Shown here: in pieces, positions 39,107 through 51,626 of the stretch | Position numbering within the stretch: position 1 is the first letter of the stretch | Layout of the letters: each line of letters starts with the position of its first letter | NCBI GenBank assembly: GCA_024195265.1 | Contig: JAJLRJ010000007.1 | Location: forward strand, 12,016,218 to 12,080,217 | Direction of reading: 5' to 3' | Length of the DNA: 64,000 nucleotides | Source of the DNA: Dendrophyllia cribrosa | Taxonomy: Eukaryota > Cnidaria > Anthozoa > Scleractinia > Dendrophylliidae | Notes under the pieces: model-generated | What the model saw: only the letters and a program-made list of their open reading frames with translations | Told to the model about the DNA's origin: nothing | Databases searched by the model: none | Program-made: the position numbers and the translations under genes

Positions 39107-42100
39107 CCCTCGGCTCGTTCGCTCGCTCCGACTCTCACCGAGCTAGTTTTCGTGATTAGCTCGCCCGCTCGATTGACTGAAAAGGGACACCTGGCAGTCT
39201 AGGCTAGGCGAAAGAGCGCAAACATGACAAGTGTTATGCTATGATGTTAACCCATTTGTTTGAAAGGTGGATAGCGCTATAATCCACTGCAGAATCTCTA
39301 CAACAACAAAAACAACTCCAGCAAGTGGATAACATAACTAATAATTAAGTTAATAATTAATCAACATAATTAATTTGCGGTCAACAAAATTGTTATCGCG
39401 TGATTACCTCTTTTTTAAATCGCAGGGTCATACCAGACAGTGCGGCAAGAAGCTGGCTGAATTTCAAGCCATTTCAAAAGCGCGCCTGGAATGAATAGTA
39501 TATTTAAGTTTTCCGTTATTTTAGGAAAAGGAAGTATCTTTGTTGTTGTCCAGTGACGCAAATAACGTTCCAGAGTGTCTCTTACCCCCTCTTAGTCCCT
39601 GTCTACTGAAAATGTCAAATGAACTATAACTTTTCTAACCCCAAAATGTTTTTACGTTTCTCGATTTCTTGTTTTTCAGACGATTGGCGACGGCGTCTGG
39701 AGTTTAAATGTCTGTGACAAAAACCACTTCCCCTTTAAACAAAACTTTGTTAAAGTACTACGTTATCCAGCTACTGTTTTGTTGCTTGAGAGGTTTTAAA
39801 GGGCCAGTCTGCCGCCGAAATTATGAAAGTTTGCTTAATATCTAATTTCTATGTTATATCGCCTAATACCACCAAATATACAACTTAATTGGATAAAAAG
39901 ATTCTATAGAACAAAATAGAAGCAGTAGTTTGGAGAAAAAAGTGCAGGATTACAAGGATGGAAGTGGATTACAGTTCATCAAATTTTGATTTCGTGAGAG
40001 GCGGTCAAGAAATCTGCCATTCTGTTGGAAGTTTTTTAGTCTCTTTACTTAATGTTTCTTTACTTTCGTACGTTTATATGTTTGTTTTTGTATTTCAAGA
40101 TAATTAAGGAAGCTTTAAAAAGGCCCTTGGCCATGATCATGAAAACACGATATATCACCCGAGAAACTGTCCCCAGTTAAGGCCATTTTCAGTAACTGAA
40201 CAAAATTGTGATCGCATGATTACCTTTTTTTCAAATAGTAGTGTCATACCAACACAATTTGTGTGGCCCTCCGTGCATTAATACTCTCGAATTTCACAAC
40301 CCAATTTAACGTTAATTTTGCAAGAAAATCGTGACAAAGTAGCTTTTGTCAGAGTGCATGTATTTTGACTGAGCAGTAATTTCGTGAATCGCAAGGTAAG
40401 TAATGCTATATTGCATTCATTTACGAACGCTTTACGTATATATGCCTTAAGTATGCGGTTTCGTCTGACACACCGACAAAGCGCAATTTCCTTCTTCCTT
40501 GACATGGACTCGTACGTACATGAAATTAACGACAACACGGGAGTTAAGTTCCATGACAGTTTTAGCTCAGTGTCTTCCATAAAGACATGCCGACAATTTA
40601 TTTTTATATCATGCGTGTTTAGAAAATGTCCTCCGTCCTCAAAGTGTCCTCAAGGGAGAAACTGCTTATGTGTACGAAAATTCGTGTAAGAAAATTTTAA
40701 TCGATTTATTGTCGCTGTGAACACTAACGGAAATTCAAGAAATACTGAAGTATAAGCAATTTAATGTAAATTAAAGCGATTGTTGTCATTTTTCTTTTTA
40801 CATGTACGAAAATTGAATTTAGGATCATGAATGCTTATCGTGAATCTTACTAAATTTTCTTTTTTTACATGATATAGTGAAATAATTATCTGTTTTCTCG
40901 TAAAGTCTTAAACATGATATAGACTTCATCTTCCACTCGATCTTGATATCATATTTTGAGCATGGAATATGGTTCTGTCTCCAAATCTTAACGACCATTA
41001 AATAGAAAGCGCTTCTTCTTTATTTTATCTGTAGTGTTTTATATTTTGCAACATTTTGTAACATAAATGTTTTATGTTTGAGTTTCAAACTTGGGTGAAC
41101 GAGTTAGAAAAGGAGGGCGGAATTGCGCGGACTATCAGGAGGGCAATATTTCCCGATATACCGAGCCAATCCGTAAGTGCCTCTTGTCGAGCACGTGTGT
41201 TTAGTGTGAATCTATATTGGATAAACGTCGCAAACATGACTTGCACCGAATTCAAGCCATTGATGTAAGTGGAACGTATTATTAAGTGATGACTTCGAAT
41301 CAAATTATACTAAAAAATGCTTACAATTTTTACTGTTTTCAGTCAGCACGAACTTGTTTTAGTGTGTTAGGTTGCATGTTAAATTATTTCCCCTAAATAC
41401 CTATAGCTTTCATGTTTTGAAGAGTTTCATGTAGTTGTTACGACTAGTACATGAATAAGACTGCAGCTATGGAGTAAAGTCTCCAAAGGAAGAAGCCAAA
41501 TTCCAACGAATGATTTTCGTTTTATTTCTTCTATATATAATTTTTTCTTTCAGTTAAGGAGTTATCCAAATGAGATGTGTCTGCTTGTAATTACCTTGAT
41601 ATTGAAAGATGAATCGAATATTGCACTTTAAAAGTGATGAAAATGCAGTTTCCTTTAAGGCTTTGGAATTCAATTTGATGGTCAACTTGAAACACAGAAA
41701 ACTGAAGAAATGTTTTTCTTTTTCATGAGGAATCGGAAGCGAAAAATCTCCGTTTTTTTAGAAATGTTGCTAAGTGTGGATGGATTGATTTGGAGTGTTT
41801 AGCTTTTATGCCGCTTTAGAAAGTAATACGAAAGTAATAACTTATAGTGCTTGTATAATGATTGGTTGAAATCGAGTCGTATGATCGAATGTTTGACCAA
41901 GCCAATAATAGCAAAGAACTCAAAAAACAACTCCAAAGCACGGGGTGACTTGGCATCTTTTGACACCAATTGCTATAAGTTTTACTTCACTTTTATTTCT
42001 GCGCATGTTTATGAGAAAGCAAATCAAAATTAAAGCAGCACATTCCACGATCGAACAAGCCATAATGTTTGCTGTTGGATAATAAAGATTGCCGTTTTTT

Positions 42101-42435
42101 TCATATGAGTTTACGGTCTGGTAACAACTTCAGTTCGTCTGGTTCAGTGCCGTGCGTATTGCATTTCACGGACATGCACAAGACCGATTATTCACAATAA
42201 GCTTACTGCGTCTTTTATCACACACTAAAGTCGATAGGGGGGGGGGGGGGGGGGGATCGATAGTTCCTTAGGACGCCTCATCCGTCCTGTGCCCATGAAC
42301 CGTTTATACTGTACGAACTACAAGATGCATAACTAGACGCACTAGCAATGTTAGCCCAAGTTCATCTGAACGGATTGTGCGTCTCCAGCATCACCGCCGG
42401 ACTAGTTTGAATCATAAGTTTTTCATTGTATTATG
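39107..42435. other. Intergenic stretch, no gene recognised
   Basis: AT-rich sequence with short open frames on both strands, none resembling a family. A segment at about 40590-40690 (TGTCCTCAAGGGAGAAA-type) has a diverged relative at about 43780-43850, so part of this stretch is old duplication. A run of about 18 G lies near 42237-42256. Confidence 0.5.
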
Positions 42436-42860
42436 GCCCTGTCACACTATAGTGTATCGTACTAGCGTATGCTAGCGTATGGAAAATATCACTCGTATAC
42501 GCTGGTATACGCTGACATACGCTAGGAGTACGTTAGGCATAGGTTGTATACGTTTCCGGCAAGCAGGGTCGTTTACGGTGGCATACGCTGGCATGCGGCG
42601 AGGCAGAAATTTTTTTTTAAGCATGCTTAAAAATTTTGTGCGTATTCGGACGTATGGTTTATACCCTAACTCGCTAGGCATACGCTGAATACGCGAGAGT
42701 TACGCCAGAGGTACGTTACTCATAGGTCAGGTACGCTGGTCATACGCTGTATTTTCAAGGGAATTTTGTGCGTATTATTTTATTATTATTTTAAATTATT
42801 TTATGAATTTTCATACGCAACTCGTACGTTTCTCTCATACGCAATAGTGTGACAGGGCCT
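42436..42860. mobile_element. 425-bp PIF/Harbinger-like MITE
   Basis: Termini TGGCCCTGTCACACTAT and its complement ATAGTGTGACAGGGCC. Comparison with the empty paralogous site near 43120 (CATTGTATTAGTCGA) shows a 3-bp TTA target duplication, the Harbinger signature. Many CATACGCT motifs lie inside in both orientations. Confidence 0.8.
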
Positions 42861-43302
42861 TTAGTCGAGTTATGTTCTTCTAGAAAATGGGAGTCAATTT
42901 ACACACCTAACATATTTCATGCAAACGTTTGAGGTATATGTGGCACACTTAAGGTGAAAATTAATAGCCATATTTACAGGTATATTTTTGATAAAGTTTA
43001 TTGTCTTCTGAATGAAGAATGTGTTCTTTTTTTCGACTGGTGCGAGCATGCCAGACTGCGTGTCAAACTGCATCCCATCAAATGCCGGACTAATTTGAAT
43101 CATAAGTTTACATTGTATTAGTCGAACTTTATAGGCTTCTAGAAAATGGAAGTCAAATCACACACCTCAGTAACATATCTCATAGAAAAGTTTGAGGTAT
43201 ATATGACACACTAGAGATGAAAATAATAGCCATATTTACAGGTATATTTTTGATAAAGTTTCTTGACTTAAGAATGTGTTCCACTTTTCGACTGGTGCGA
43301 GC

Positions 43303-43690
43303 TCCACCGCGGTCAAATGTCCGAGGCGTTTTTCATTTTATTTAGTGGGATTTTATTTAATATTAAATGGAAATATGCGTAAGGATGTATAAAAAAATTA
43401 GTTGACGTTACTATCTTTTAATTTTTCTCAAAATGATGAGCATTTTTCCGTTGAAAACTGATCAAAACTCTTTGCGCCTGATCAAAATTATGTTGGCAAA
43501 TGGCGCCGACAATTCTGCAGTTCACAGTTTTTAATTAAACGCTTAGAACTTTTTTGGTAAACTTTCAAAACGTTTGGTAAATTGAGAGTGTATTGGAAAT
43601 ATATTAAATTTTAAACAGTGAAAATGACAACCTTAACTTTTAAGTACTTTGCTTAACTTTTGCAAATTTCTCTCGTTTGACCGCGGTTAA
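43303..43690. mobile_element. 388-bp MITE with 9-bp target duplication
   Basis: The flanking repeats GGTGCGAGC (43294-43302 and 43691-43699) are exact. The termini share CCGCGGTCAAA in inverted form. A 9-bp duplication suggests the MULE class. The paralogous segment near 43040 has a single uninterrupted GGTGCGAGC. Confidence 0.85.
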
Positions 43691-43740
43691 GGTGCGAGCA
43701 TGCCAGATTGCGCATCAAACTGCTCAGTCAACCCACACAA

Positions 43741-46099
43741 AACGCAGACTGTTTATTTTTATCGTTTAGATAACATTCTATGCCTTTCAAGTGTTCTCAA
43801 GGGTGAAATCAGTTAAGTGCTCAAAAAGTCGTGTGGGAAATTTTCAAAAGATCTATCAGTAGGCGTCAAAATTCCCAAGAATTCAAGAGACCAGAAAAAG
43901 TGACGTACATTTAATCAAATGGTCACGAAAGCAAAACTGGAATGTAATGATAATCGTGAATATCCGAATGCAATGGAATTTCTGTGGTCTTTGATCTCCA
44001 ACTGCGTGAAAAGAATGGTCTGTTGTTGCCGAAAACATCATAATAACTATAAACTTAAAAGAACAAGTGAGCGGAAATGAGCCATAAACAGGCCTTCAGG
44101 AGTGGTTAGTGACACGTGCTCCATTTTATCTCGGTGTGACTTCATAAAACGTTTACAAATGTACTCATGTTGTCTGTTATTTGTGTACAATTTGACATTA
44201 ATAAATGTGATAACGACTTACAAGTGACACGCTCTTGTATAGTGCACAAGCATTTTGAGCGTTTTGTTTTTGTTCGTAAATTCAAGGGTAGGTAACATTC
44301 TTTTCATGCATGCCTTATTCTCGAAACAACTACATGTTTCTGTGGCATTTCCCGTCTTCGAGACACTATGGCTACTATCATTAGGGCCATCGTCTTACAA
44401 ATGAACATATTTTCTGAACCGAATCTCGTTATTTAAACGATGACACTGTATAATACCCATACGAGTTTACGAACAAAGTCCAGCTCAATATCAGTTACTG
44501 TTATTTCAGGTTAATCGACGTTCTGCGGAATTTTTGGAAGTTGTGATGTCGTATTTTCAAAAACGATATTGTACTTTGTGCAATAATAAGGAAACCAAAA
44601 CATACGCGGGAAGGATTATAGAACATACAATCTAAACAAATTACCTAAAGCCCAGGGATAAGAATGGAGTGCGAAACGGAACTACGGCCTAAAACAGAGC
44701 TGAGTTACTAAAACGAAACGGAAAGCATGATCCCTCGCAATGCCGGAGAGTAGGGAAACTGATTTCAACATAACCGCTTAGCAAAGGGATACTTATTCTG
44801 GAATATTTATTATCAAATCGCGAAACCCTCCAAGCATTGCCTATCCAATAATCACTTGTTCAACACTTAAGTTCGATTTTATTGTTCTAGTTTTAAAAAT
44901 AGATAGTATAGTCATTTAGTTAGTTAGACGCCTCATTTACAAAATACAATGAGAAGTACTTTGCGCTCACAGGCTTAATCATGCCCTTCTACTGCGCGGA
45001 AATTCAGCAATTCAACGAATTGGACTCCGTTTGTTGAACGTGGGTTGAATCTATTTAAAATCGTAGCGGGAAACTCGGAAGACTTGTAGTGTTCCCGCTA
45101 GCAGAGGATACAGAACGCACGCAATGTCCGTCGGAACTTCGAACTGCTGATGATTTTAAGAGTCCTTAAGGGAATTTTAAATGTTCTTCGCTGAGCTGTA
45201 GAAGTTATCTGCCTGCAAGAGTCGTAAAGCAATATTTATATAACTTAGTAGAACTGAGAATCTGCCAAAATATCGCCTGGCTAAATACTTGTCACGATGT
45301 AAGGTATCGCAAACAAGGTATTTCCGAAAACTATAAAGATAAAATAACAACAGGTTTGTGAATGCTACGAAGGGATCATAACACATGCGAGCAAACGTGC
45401 AAAAAATTGAATGTAAACACCTTAAAGTTTAACTTATCAGTCTCGGCTCGCTCAACTGACCCGGCGCTCCCGTTCATGGCCAATGAAGCGTTTCCGTCTT
45501 CACTCGTAGCAATATTGCCGTAGGAGACTGATAAGCAAAAACACTTTTCGTTTCTGCAGACCAAAGCAATAACATCACAGATTCGCTCACCTTGTAAATT
45601 GTTTAGACTCAAGTCGTCCAGACTTAGTTATCGACATATTGTCGTAATAGCTTCCCAAGGGACACTTCTTTTTTATGTATAGTTCGAACTCGTTCCAACT
45701 TACTAAACTATCCAGGCTAAAAATTAGAGCGTAGGCTGCAAAGTAAAAAAATGTTGCGGGTAGTTTTTTTTGTTTCGTTTTATCTACACGGGAGGTTTTA
45801 AGCTGGAAATTTCCCGTGTCAACATTCCAACCATGTGAGGGAATGACGGAAAAATTCAAAAGAGACTCAGTTACGTCATTTCATCTTTGTTAGCCTTGTT
45901 ACTCCGGAAACCTTTCAGAATGATATAAGGGGCTTACACTGGCTTAGAATATTACTAATAGCGATATCTCGACACGCGAAGAGCTCCTTGGTGTGGAAAG
46001 TTGGAAATCGGAGAAAAAGTCGACTCGGGTGCACTAAAGGAATAACACAAGCTTACAACACTGCGTTTTTGAGCTGCAGAGAAGCAAAAAGGATTGAAA
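43741..46099. other. Upstream region of the first FGF gene, no gene recognised
   Basis: AT-rich sequence without a recognisable open frame or named repeat, apart from the diverged duplicate noted near 43780-43850. The promoter and 5' UTR of the FGF gene must lie in its last part, but no clear TATA box or other element was identified. Confidence 0.4.
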
Positions 46100-49000
46100 A
46101 TGGATTTATTGGAGGTAAAAATCTTCATATATTTTTTTATGCTCGAGAATTTTAATGATTCTTCAAGACAATTAGAGACAGTTAAAAGCTAGTTTAAAAT
46201 TTTCGAAGTTTAATTTGAATACGGAAATAATTTTCTTCAAGTGTGCTCTACCATCGTCAAGACATTTGAAAGTGATGATAAAATTTGCGTTGTTTTTAAG
46301 AATTTTCACTTCTTTACTAAGAACCAACGTAAAGTGAAAACGATAAGTCGCACCTTAGTATTTTAAGTGGAGCTGTTATTTGCGGCATACTGTCAATATT
46401 AGTTCTATAAGTTATACCTATCAGTATGAAATCTCCGAAAGCGTTTCTTTATATTTCATTTCTCGATTTGAGAACATTTGTTCCATAATTTGCAATCGCT
46501 GTTTTAAGCGCATCAGGGAATTTCCCTCGCGATCAAACCGGGCCAGTTATTAAAATAGTTAATTAATCTTTTGTCAAAATTGCTGATCCGGCTATTTTTG
46601 GAACGACTAACGTTGCAAATTTAGTTGCACTAAAATGTTAAAATGCACTAGTATTTTACAAAGCGACATGTTAGATTGATTTTATTTTTTTAGACCAAAA
46701 AAAGTTACTCCGGAAATAGCCTGAATTTAAGTGCAGGATTCAGTCATTTAACGCCTAAATGCTCATGAATGATCAGTTTCCAGATTCTCTTTTAGTCGTC
46801 AAAGCAGATAAAAGCAGGCGGTCTTGTGAATAAAGCAACTGATCCAGACATCGTCTTGGCTCGTTACCATATTCTCCCACGGTGTATTATGTTAATGTGT
46901 GAAATGAAGTAGGGAGAATTGATATTTGGATATTGGGACTTGGAGAGTTCAAGACGAGTGAAGAGTCCGTGAACTGTAAAGAAACTAATTACTTCTCCAT
47001 TGTGCAACCAGAATTCCAAAAATAAAACAAGAAACGCAATAATTGAAGATCATCGAAGCAGCCCACATTTATCATGGCACTAAAAATAAACCGAGCATTT
47101 TTTCACGCAAATTTTCCTCGCCTTGCAGGTCTTTACCACCTTCGTTCTTATGTATTTGATTGTCATTTCTGGGGCCCAGCCAGTTCACAGAGGCCACAAA
47201 AATATGCACCACAGACAAAGGAGAGAGGACAAACTGACAACTCCTACGTCTTCATCAAGACTTCGTCGTTGCAATCACCACTCAGGCCACACATCGACTT
47301 CAGATGTTTCTCTCCTCTATAAAAACGGATGGTTTTTAGCTGTGTACGACGATGGCAATATCAACGGTACTTCAGATGCTCGCAGCCTCGACAGTAAGTC
47401 AGCGTGTCACGTTTAAGTTGCCTTGTAGCAGTTATATTGGTGTCTGTATGACTTGCCTTTGAATGACTCGAATATTCATGTTGTTTAGTTCCATTACAAT
47501 ATATGACATTAAACTTGGGATTTATGACTAAACTTGTCTCTTTGTGTATAACAATATGCCATGTTGGGACAATTGGTCTCCATAGTTAAATGAGGTACAA
47601 TACAACCGACAATAACTTCAGTTTTTTCAGTATAATTATAGTCTACGACTGATTCCTCTTTATTTGTGTACCTAAAAAAGCTAAGACTAAATTGCCTTCA
47701 TTTGTTAATTGCAGTGTATTGTTTCTTGTAGTAAAGCTCCAACTCCGATCTGTTGGCAGCAGTATGGTTCGAATGTACAGCACACGAAGTTGTCTCTACA
47801 TTGCTATGTCGTCCGCGGGAAAAGTCTACACAACGGTATGATAGAAACATAATTGTTTGTTGTTAAGCGATGCAATAAGCTAGATCATTATTTAACTATA
47901 TATGCCAAGTAATATTTTTCTTTTGGAATGAATATTTGTGATTTGCACGGCTTAAGGAAACGAGGTAAAGTGGATTTATCGCCAGGGTACGTATGCCCTA
48001 GCACAACCGTGAAATATTTCGTTCAAAACCGAAATTGTATGACACTCCAAAGTCTCTCAAAGTAGTCTGAGAGGGTAAGAGTGTTAAGTGATACCAACGA
48101 CTAAGTGAAAACTCGAGTGTATTAAGAGGGTCGAGGAATTAACCTTTACCGATGTTAGCCCGTCAACTTGCCGCTTATAATTGGTAAAATGTCAAATGCC
48201 TAATTAACAACGACATTCTTTCATTTGAAAATTAATTCGACTTTTGCAAACACGTAGAAGGGTTTATTTATTAAGCAAGCCCGTTAGAAATACTTTTTAG
48301 TGGTCTTTTAGTTAAGAGTTTCCTGTATCCTTAACAGTTGGGTGAAGAAAAAATTTAATCGCATGGAATATAGGTGGTTTGCAATCAATCTCTAGAGACA
48401 TAGATAACAATAGTGAAACGAACAAATGCTGGTGGACGAACAAAAGGAGCTAATGAGAGAACTATTGTTTATGTCCACCAGCATGGCGGCGATGACGTAA
48501 CATGAAAACCACCTATACGAAAATTTATTACATGATTTCTGAGAGGGATTCGTGTAACTGATGTTCTACTTGGGCGAATATATGCTTCCCACGTTTAATA
48601 TTCTTGACGGTTAATTTGGTAACAATTCCTGCTTGTTTATTTAAAGCGTCATTTCTGACCGCAATAAAAAGAAATAAATTCAAAGAAAATCAACTACATG
48701 ATTTATTACAACTCAAAAAATCTATTGTGATAAGTTGCCCTCAAGCGAAGATGCCTTCGACAAAACTCGGCCTATATTCTATGCGAATTCCTAAAAATGA
48801 AATTCAAAGCGTTAAAGTCAATTGCAAATCAGTGTGATTTATTAAACTCAGGACAGATATGCGTTGATTGATAATATTTCACTCACAAGGTGTTGTTTGT
48901 TTATTTTTTGTAGGAAAGACCAACTGATGAAACGGTATTTAAACAAACCCACGAACCGAGCGGGTTTCATACTTTCGCTTCCCATCAACATCAACATAAG

Positions 49001-49117
49001 GGAAAACTACTGTTTTTGTCTATGAGGAAGACTGGACACATGAAAAATGGAATAAAAACCTCACGAAATCACAGAACTACGTTACTTACCGTTATACCAG
49101 AAAGAGAAACGTTTTAA
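46100..49117 (+). CDS. Fibroblast growth factor family ligand, complete, 4 exons
   Basis: The exons are 46100-46114, 47129-47393, 47732-47835 and 48914-49117, joining in phases 0, 1 and 0 into 195 residues. A five-codon first exon (MDLLE) splices onto VFTTFVLMYLIVISGA, which together form a signal peptide. A furin-type RQRR follows at 34-37. The beta-trefoil core then starts with LLYKNGWFLAVYDDGNINGT, passes through IKLQLRSVGSSMVRMYSTRS and CLYIAMSSAGKVYTT, and reaches GFHTFASHQHQHKGKLLFLS. The matching FGF landmarks are the DGxxxGT turn, the YIAMSSAGKVY strand and the two conserved intron positions. FGFs are secreted receptor tyrosine kinase ligands that bind heparan sulfate. Oddities: the usual cysteine in the DEC motif is replaced (DETVFKQ), and the end lacks the typical KGxxT heparin loop, having KNGIKTSRNHRTT instead. 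The exact subfamily cannot be assigned. The start has a good AAAATGG context. Confidence 0.85.
48370..48516. mobile_element. 147-bp MITE (ATAGRTGGTTTTC family) in FGF intron 3
   Basis: Starts ATAGGTGGTTTGCAATC and ends GAAAACCACCTAT. The inner segments TGCTGGTGGAC and GTCCACCAGCATGGCGGCGA are inverted relative to each other. Related to 35180-35337. Confidence 0.75.
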
Positions 49118-49602
49118 AGACTGTTGATGTTGACTAGGAATATTAATGAAATCTTAATTTATTTAAAATATATTCTCGTCGGTTTTGACTAAAAAGCGGG
49201 TGTTAAGCACGACGAAAACAAAGGAAAGACTACATTTAAACAATATGAATATCTAGATATTTATTTTTCATATTTTTAGAGTTATTTATGTTACTTCATA
49301 TTTGACATGGGTGATTTTTAAAATCACATGCGAAAAAAGTATTTATGATACGATGTAAACAAGCAAAACTGTCAAACAGTTTGCCAAGTCTTCACTCAGA
49401 AGCTTCATTTTCTGTATCTTTTAGAATTCTTAAGTTTTTGGAAAAGTGGAAATGTGTTGATATTTTCGAAAAGAAATATTTTCACATTCACAAGTTCTTT
49501 GTTCAGTGTTAGCTTTTTGCAAAGTTCACGAGGGTCGTCATTTGTTACAATCAGTTAGATTTTTTTTTTGGTATCACAAGTAACTGTTTCCAGACGACTG
49601 CT

Positions 49603-49608
49603 AATAAA
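49603..49608 (+). terminator. Polyadenylation signal candidate of the + strand FGF gene
   Basis: AATAAA about 490 bp after the stop; another occurs at 50068-50073. Which one is used cannot be told. Confidence 0.35.
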
Positions 49609-50234
49609 ACTAGTATTTGAATAGATATAAGTAAATAATCATTGTACATTTGACGGGTAGAACTGGAACCCTACCTCTTTTGTCTATTTGTTATTTATGT
49701 TTTTGGTAATTTCCATGTGGAATCGATGGCGAAGTTTCTTTTTGTAAAAGATGGTGTAGGGCCTTGGAAATGATTTACGTCCATTTTTCCTCCTTCCTCA
49801 CCTCACCCCTGACGACCCTCTTTACTAACAGTATTTCAAAATGGAAAAGATAATCATTTTATTCTGATAGAATAAGAAGCCGTCATTTCATTTGGATTTT
49901 TGACCCTAGTTTAAACTTAAATTAAGCTCATGCGTTTTACGATGACAATGTAATGAAACTCAAAGCGAAGAAGACAAATTAAGAAGAGAAATATTAATAA
50001 ATTGAAAAAGATATCAAGATTAATATTATACGCTTAATATTATAAATAGATAGGATTTTTCAATTGAAATAAACTCAAAAAAACATATGATTGCAAATTA
50101 TGTATATGATCTGAATCAATCAGTAATGATGTCATTCAGGTTATGGTTGTAGTGTTTGTTGGTCTGATAAAGAATCACAGCTTTTAACTCATACGAGAAT
50201 TTCCGAACCTGTGCTTAGAAAATGGTCGCGTGTT

Positions 50235-50367
50235 CAGTGGCGGATCTAGGGGAAGTGCCCGGGGCCTCCTAATCTTATTCCCTCTTTATTCTCTCCTTCC
50301 CCCCCCCCCCTCCCCAACCACCACCATCACCACCACTCCAGCACCCCAGAGTCTGGACCCACCATTG
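50235..50367. repeat. Small CAGTGGCGGATC-type MITE
   Basis: Starts CAGTGGCGGATCTAGGGG and ends with an imperfect complement, CTGGACCCACCATTG, with a C-rich and ACC-rich middle. Confidence 0.55.
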
Positions 50368-50546
50368 ACTCCTGAGTTATACTTAAAGGAGCAATGTTAC
50401 AGGTATTTTGCTCTGTTTGGTCACAACTGTACTAAATATTTGCCCAAGCACCTTTGCTATTACATAAAATGTTTTTAGGGCACCGATAGGAACATATCAA
50501 GTAATTTCTCCAAGTTCCTCGAAGAGAGAACAAACCATGGTCTATT

Positions 50547-50848
50547 TTAACCCTTTCACTGCCAGAGTCAATTATGGAGACATGTAGTGTAGTTCTAACT
50601 TTTGAGTCTGTGGACGAAATCCTATGGTGTGACCATTCAAATGAAACCTCTTTGGCAGTACTTTTGTATAGTACCATTTGTTCTAACTTTTGAGGTTGTG
50701 GACGAAATCCCATGGTGTGACCATTCAAATGAAACCTCTTTGGCAGTACTTTTGCATGGTAACATTTGTTTTCCGATATTGAACAAAAATTAAATTTGGG
50801 ATATTTCTTGAATTTTGTTGTTGGCACTCTTGAAAGTTAAAGGGTTAA
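50547..50848 (+). mobile_element. TTAA/88-mer MITE, two-unit copy
   Basis: Begins TTAACCCTTTCACTGCCAGA and ends GAAAGTTAAAGGGTTAA. Two 88-base units lie inside (50597-50770), differing at a few positions (for example GAGTCTGTGG versus GAGGTTGTGG). Confidence 0.85.
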
Positions 50849-51011
50849 GTGACTTTTCCAAGATACAAGGGAAGAACTTAAAAAAATTGGCCACTTTTTT
50901 CAAGTTGCAGTTCTTTTCCATCTGAGCCATCCCGGTGCAGCTAAAGACACTTATTAATAATTAGTGAATTAGTACAGGTCACAAAACTGGAGCAATATAT
51001 TTAGATTTCTA

Positions 51012-51195
51012 TTAACCCTTCCACTCCCAAGAGTGCCAACATCAAAATTGAAGAAAAATCACAAATTTCTTTGTGTTTAATATTGAAAAACAAATGGTAC
51101 CATGCAAAAGTACTGCCAAGGAGGTTTCATTTGAATTGTCACACCAAAGGATGTCATCCACACACTCAAAAGTTAGAACTACACTACATGTGTGA
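51012..51195 (-). repeat. TTAA/88-mer MITE, truncated one-unit copy
   Basis: Begins TTAACCCTTCCACTCCCAAG, then GTACCATGCAAAAGTACTGC and ACTCAAAAGTTAGAACTACA. The distal terminus is missing. Confidence 0.8.
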
Positions 51196-51352
51196 TACTA
51201 AAACTACTTGACACTTGTCCTTTCACGTAACCTTATTTAATCTACAAGCCATTTGCGATTAAATCAAATCAATAAGAGAAAAATCTTCGGAAGTAAAGAA
51301 GAACAATATTTAATGATAGATAATGTCTTAGAAATTCCTAATAGAGCAGTTT

Positions 51353-51626
51353 TCAATTGAGTGTCGTAAAACCAAAACCAAAGTAATTACTCTGACCAAT
51401 CACAGCAGTCGTAAACAATCCAATGAACCAATCAGAGCTCGAAGCAATTACATATCGCGGGCGCCAAGCGCGGGAAAACGCGTGCGAGCAAGTCACGATT
51501 GGTTTTGGTTTTACTTCTGATTGGTCGAAAAAGTGGCGCGAGATTTTTTAGCCAATCACAAAGCGTAGCAATGCAAAACCAAAGCAATTGTGTAATTATT
51601 TTCGACAGTCAATTGAAAACTGCTCT
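51353..51626. repeat. Palindromic MITE, TCAATTGAGTGTCG family, full copy
   Basis: Nearly identical to 22875-23158, including GTCGTAAACAATCCAATGAA and GCGCGGGAAAACGCGTGCGA. The high similarity suggests recent activity of the family. Confidence 0.85.

Larger units (their letters stand above)
42360..43740 (+). repeat. Diverged tandem duplication, each copy interrupted by a different transposon
   Basis: The segment TTTGAATCATAAGTTT, CTAGAAAATGGGAGTCAA, AATAGCCATATTTACAGGTA and CGACTGGTGCGAGC occurs at about 42407-43060 and again at about 43092-43720. The first copy holds the 42436-42860 insertion and the second holds 43303-43690; each is empty where the other is filled. Confidence 0.85.

Noticed and set aside
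40278..40689. Overlapping frames of about 100 codons on both strands
   Set aside because: No family resemblance, and part of the stretch has a diverged duplicate near 43780 in which the frame is not kept.
47701..47732. Alternative acceptor TTGCAG at 47714 for FGF exon 3
   Set aside because: Reading from there meets a TAG before the conserved strand; the TTGTAG acceptor at 47731 keeps the frame.
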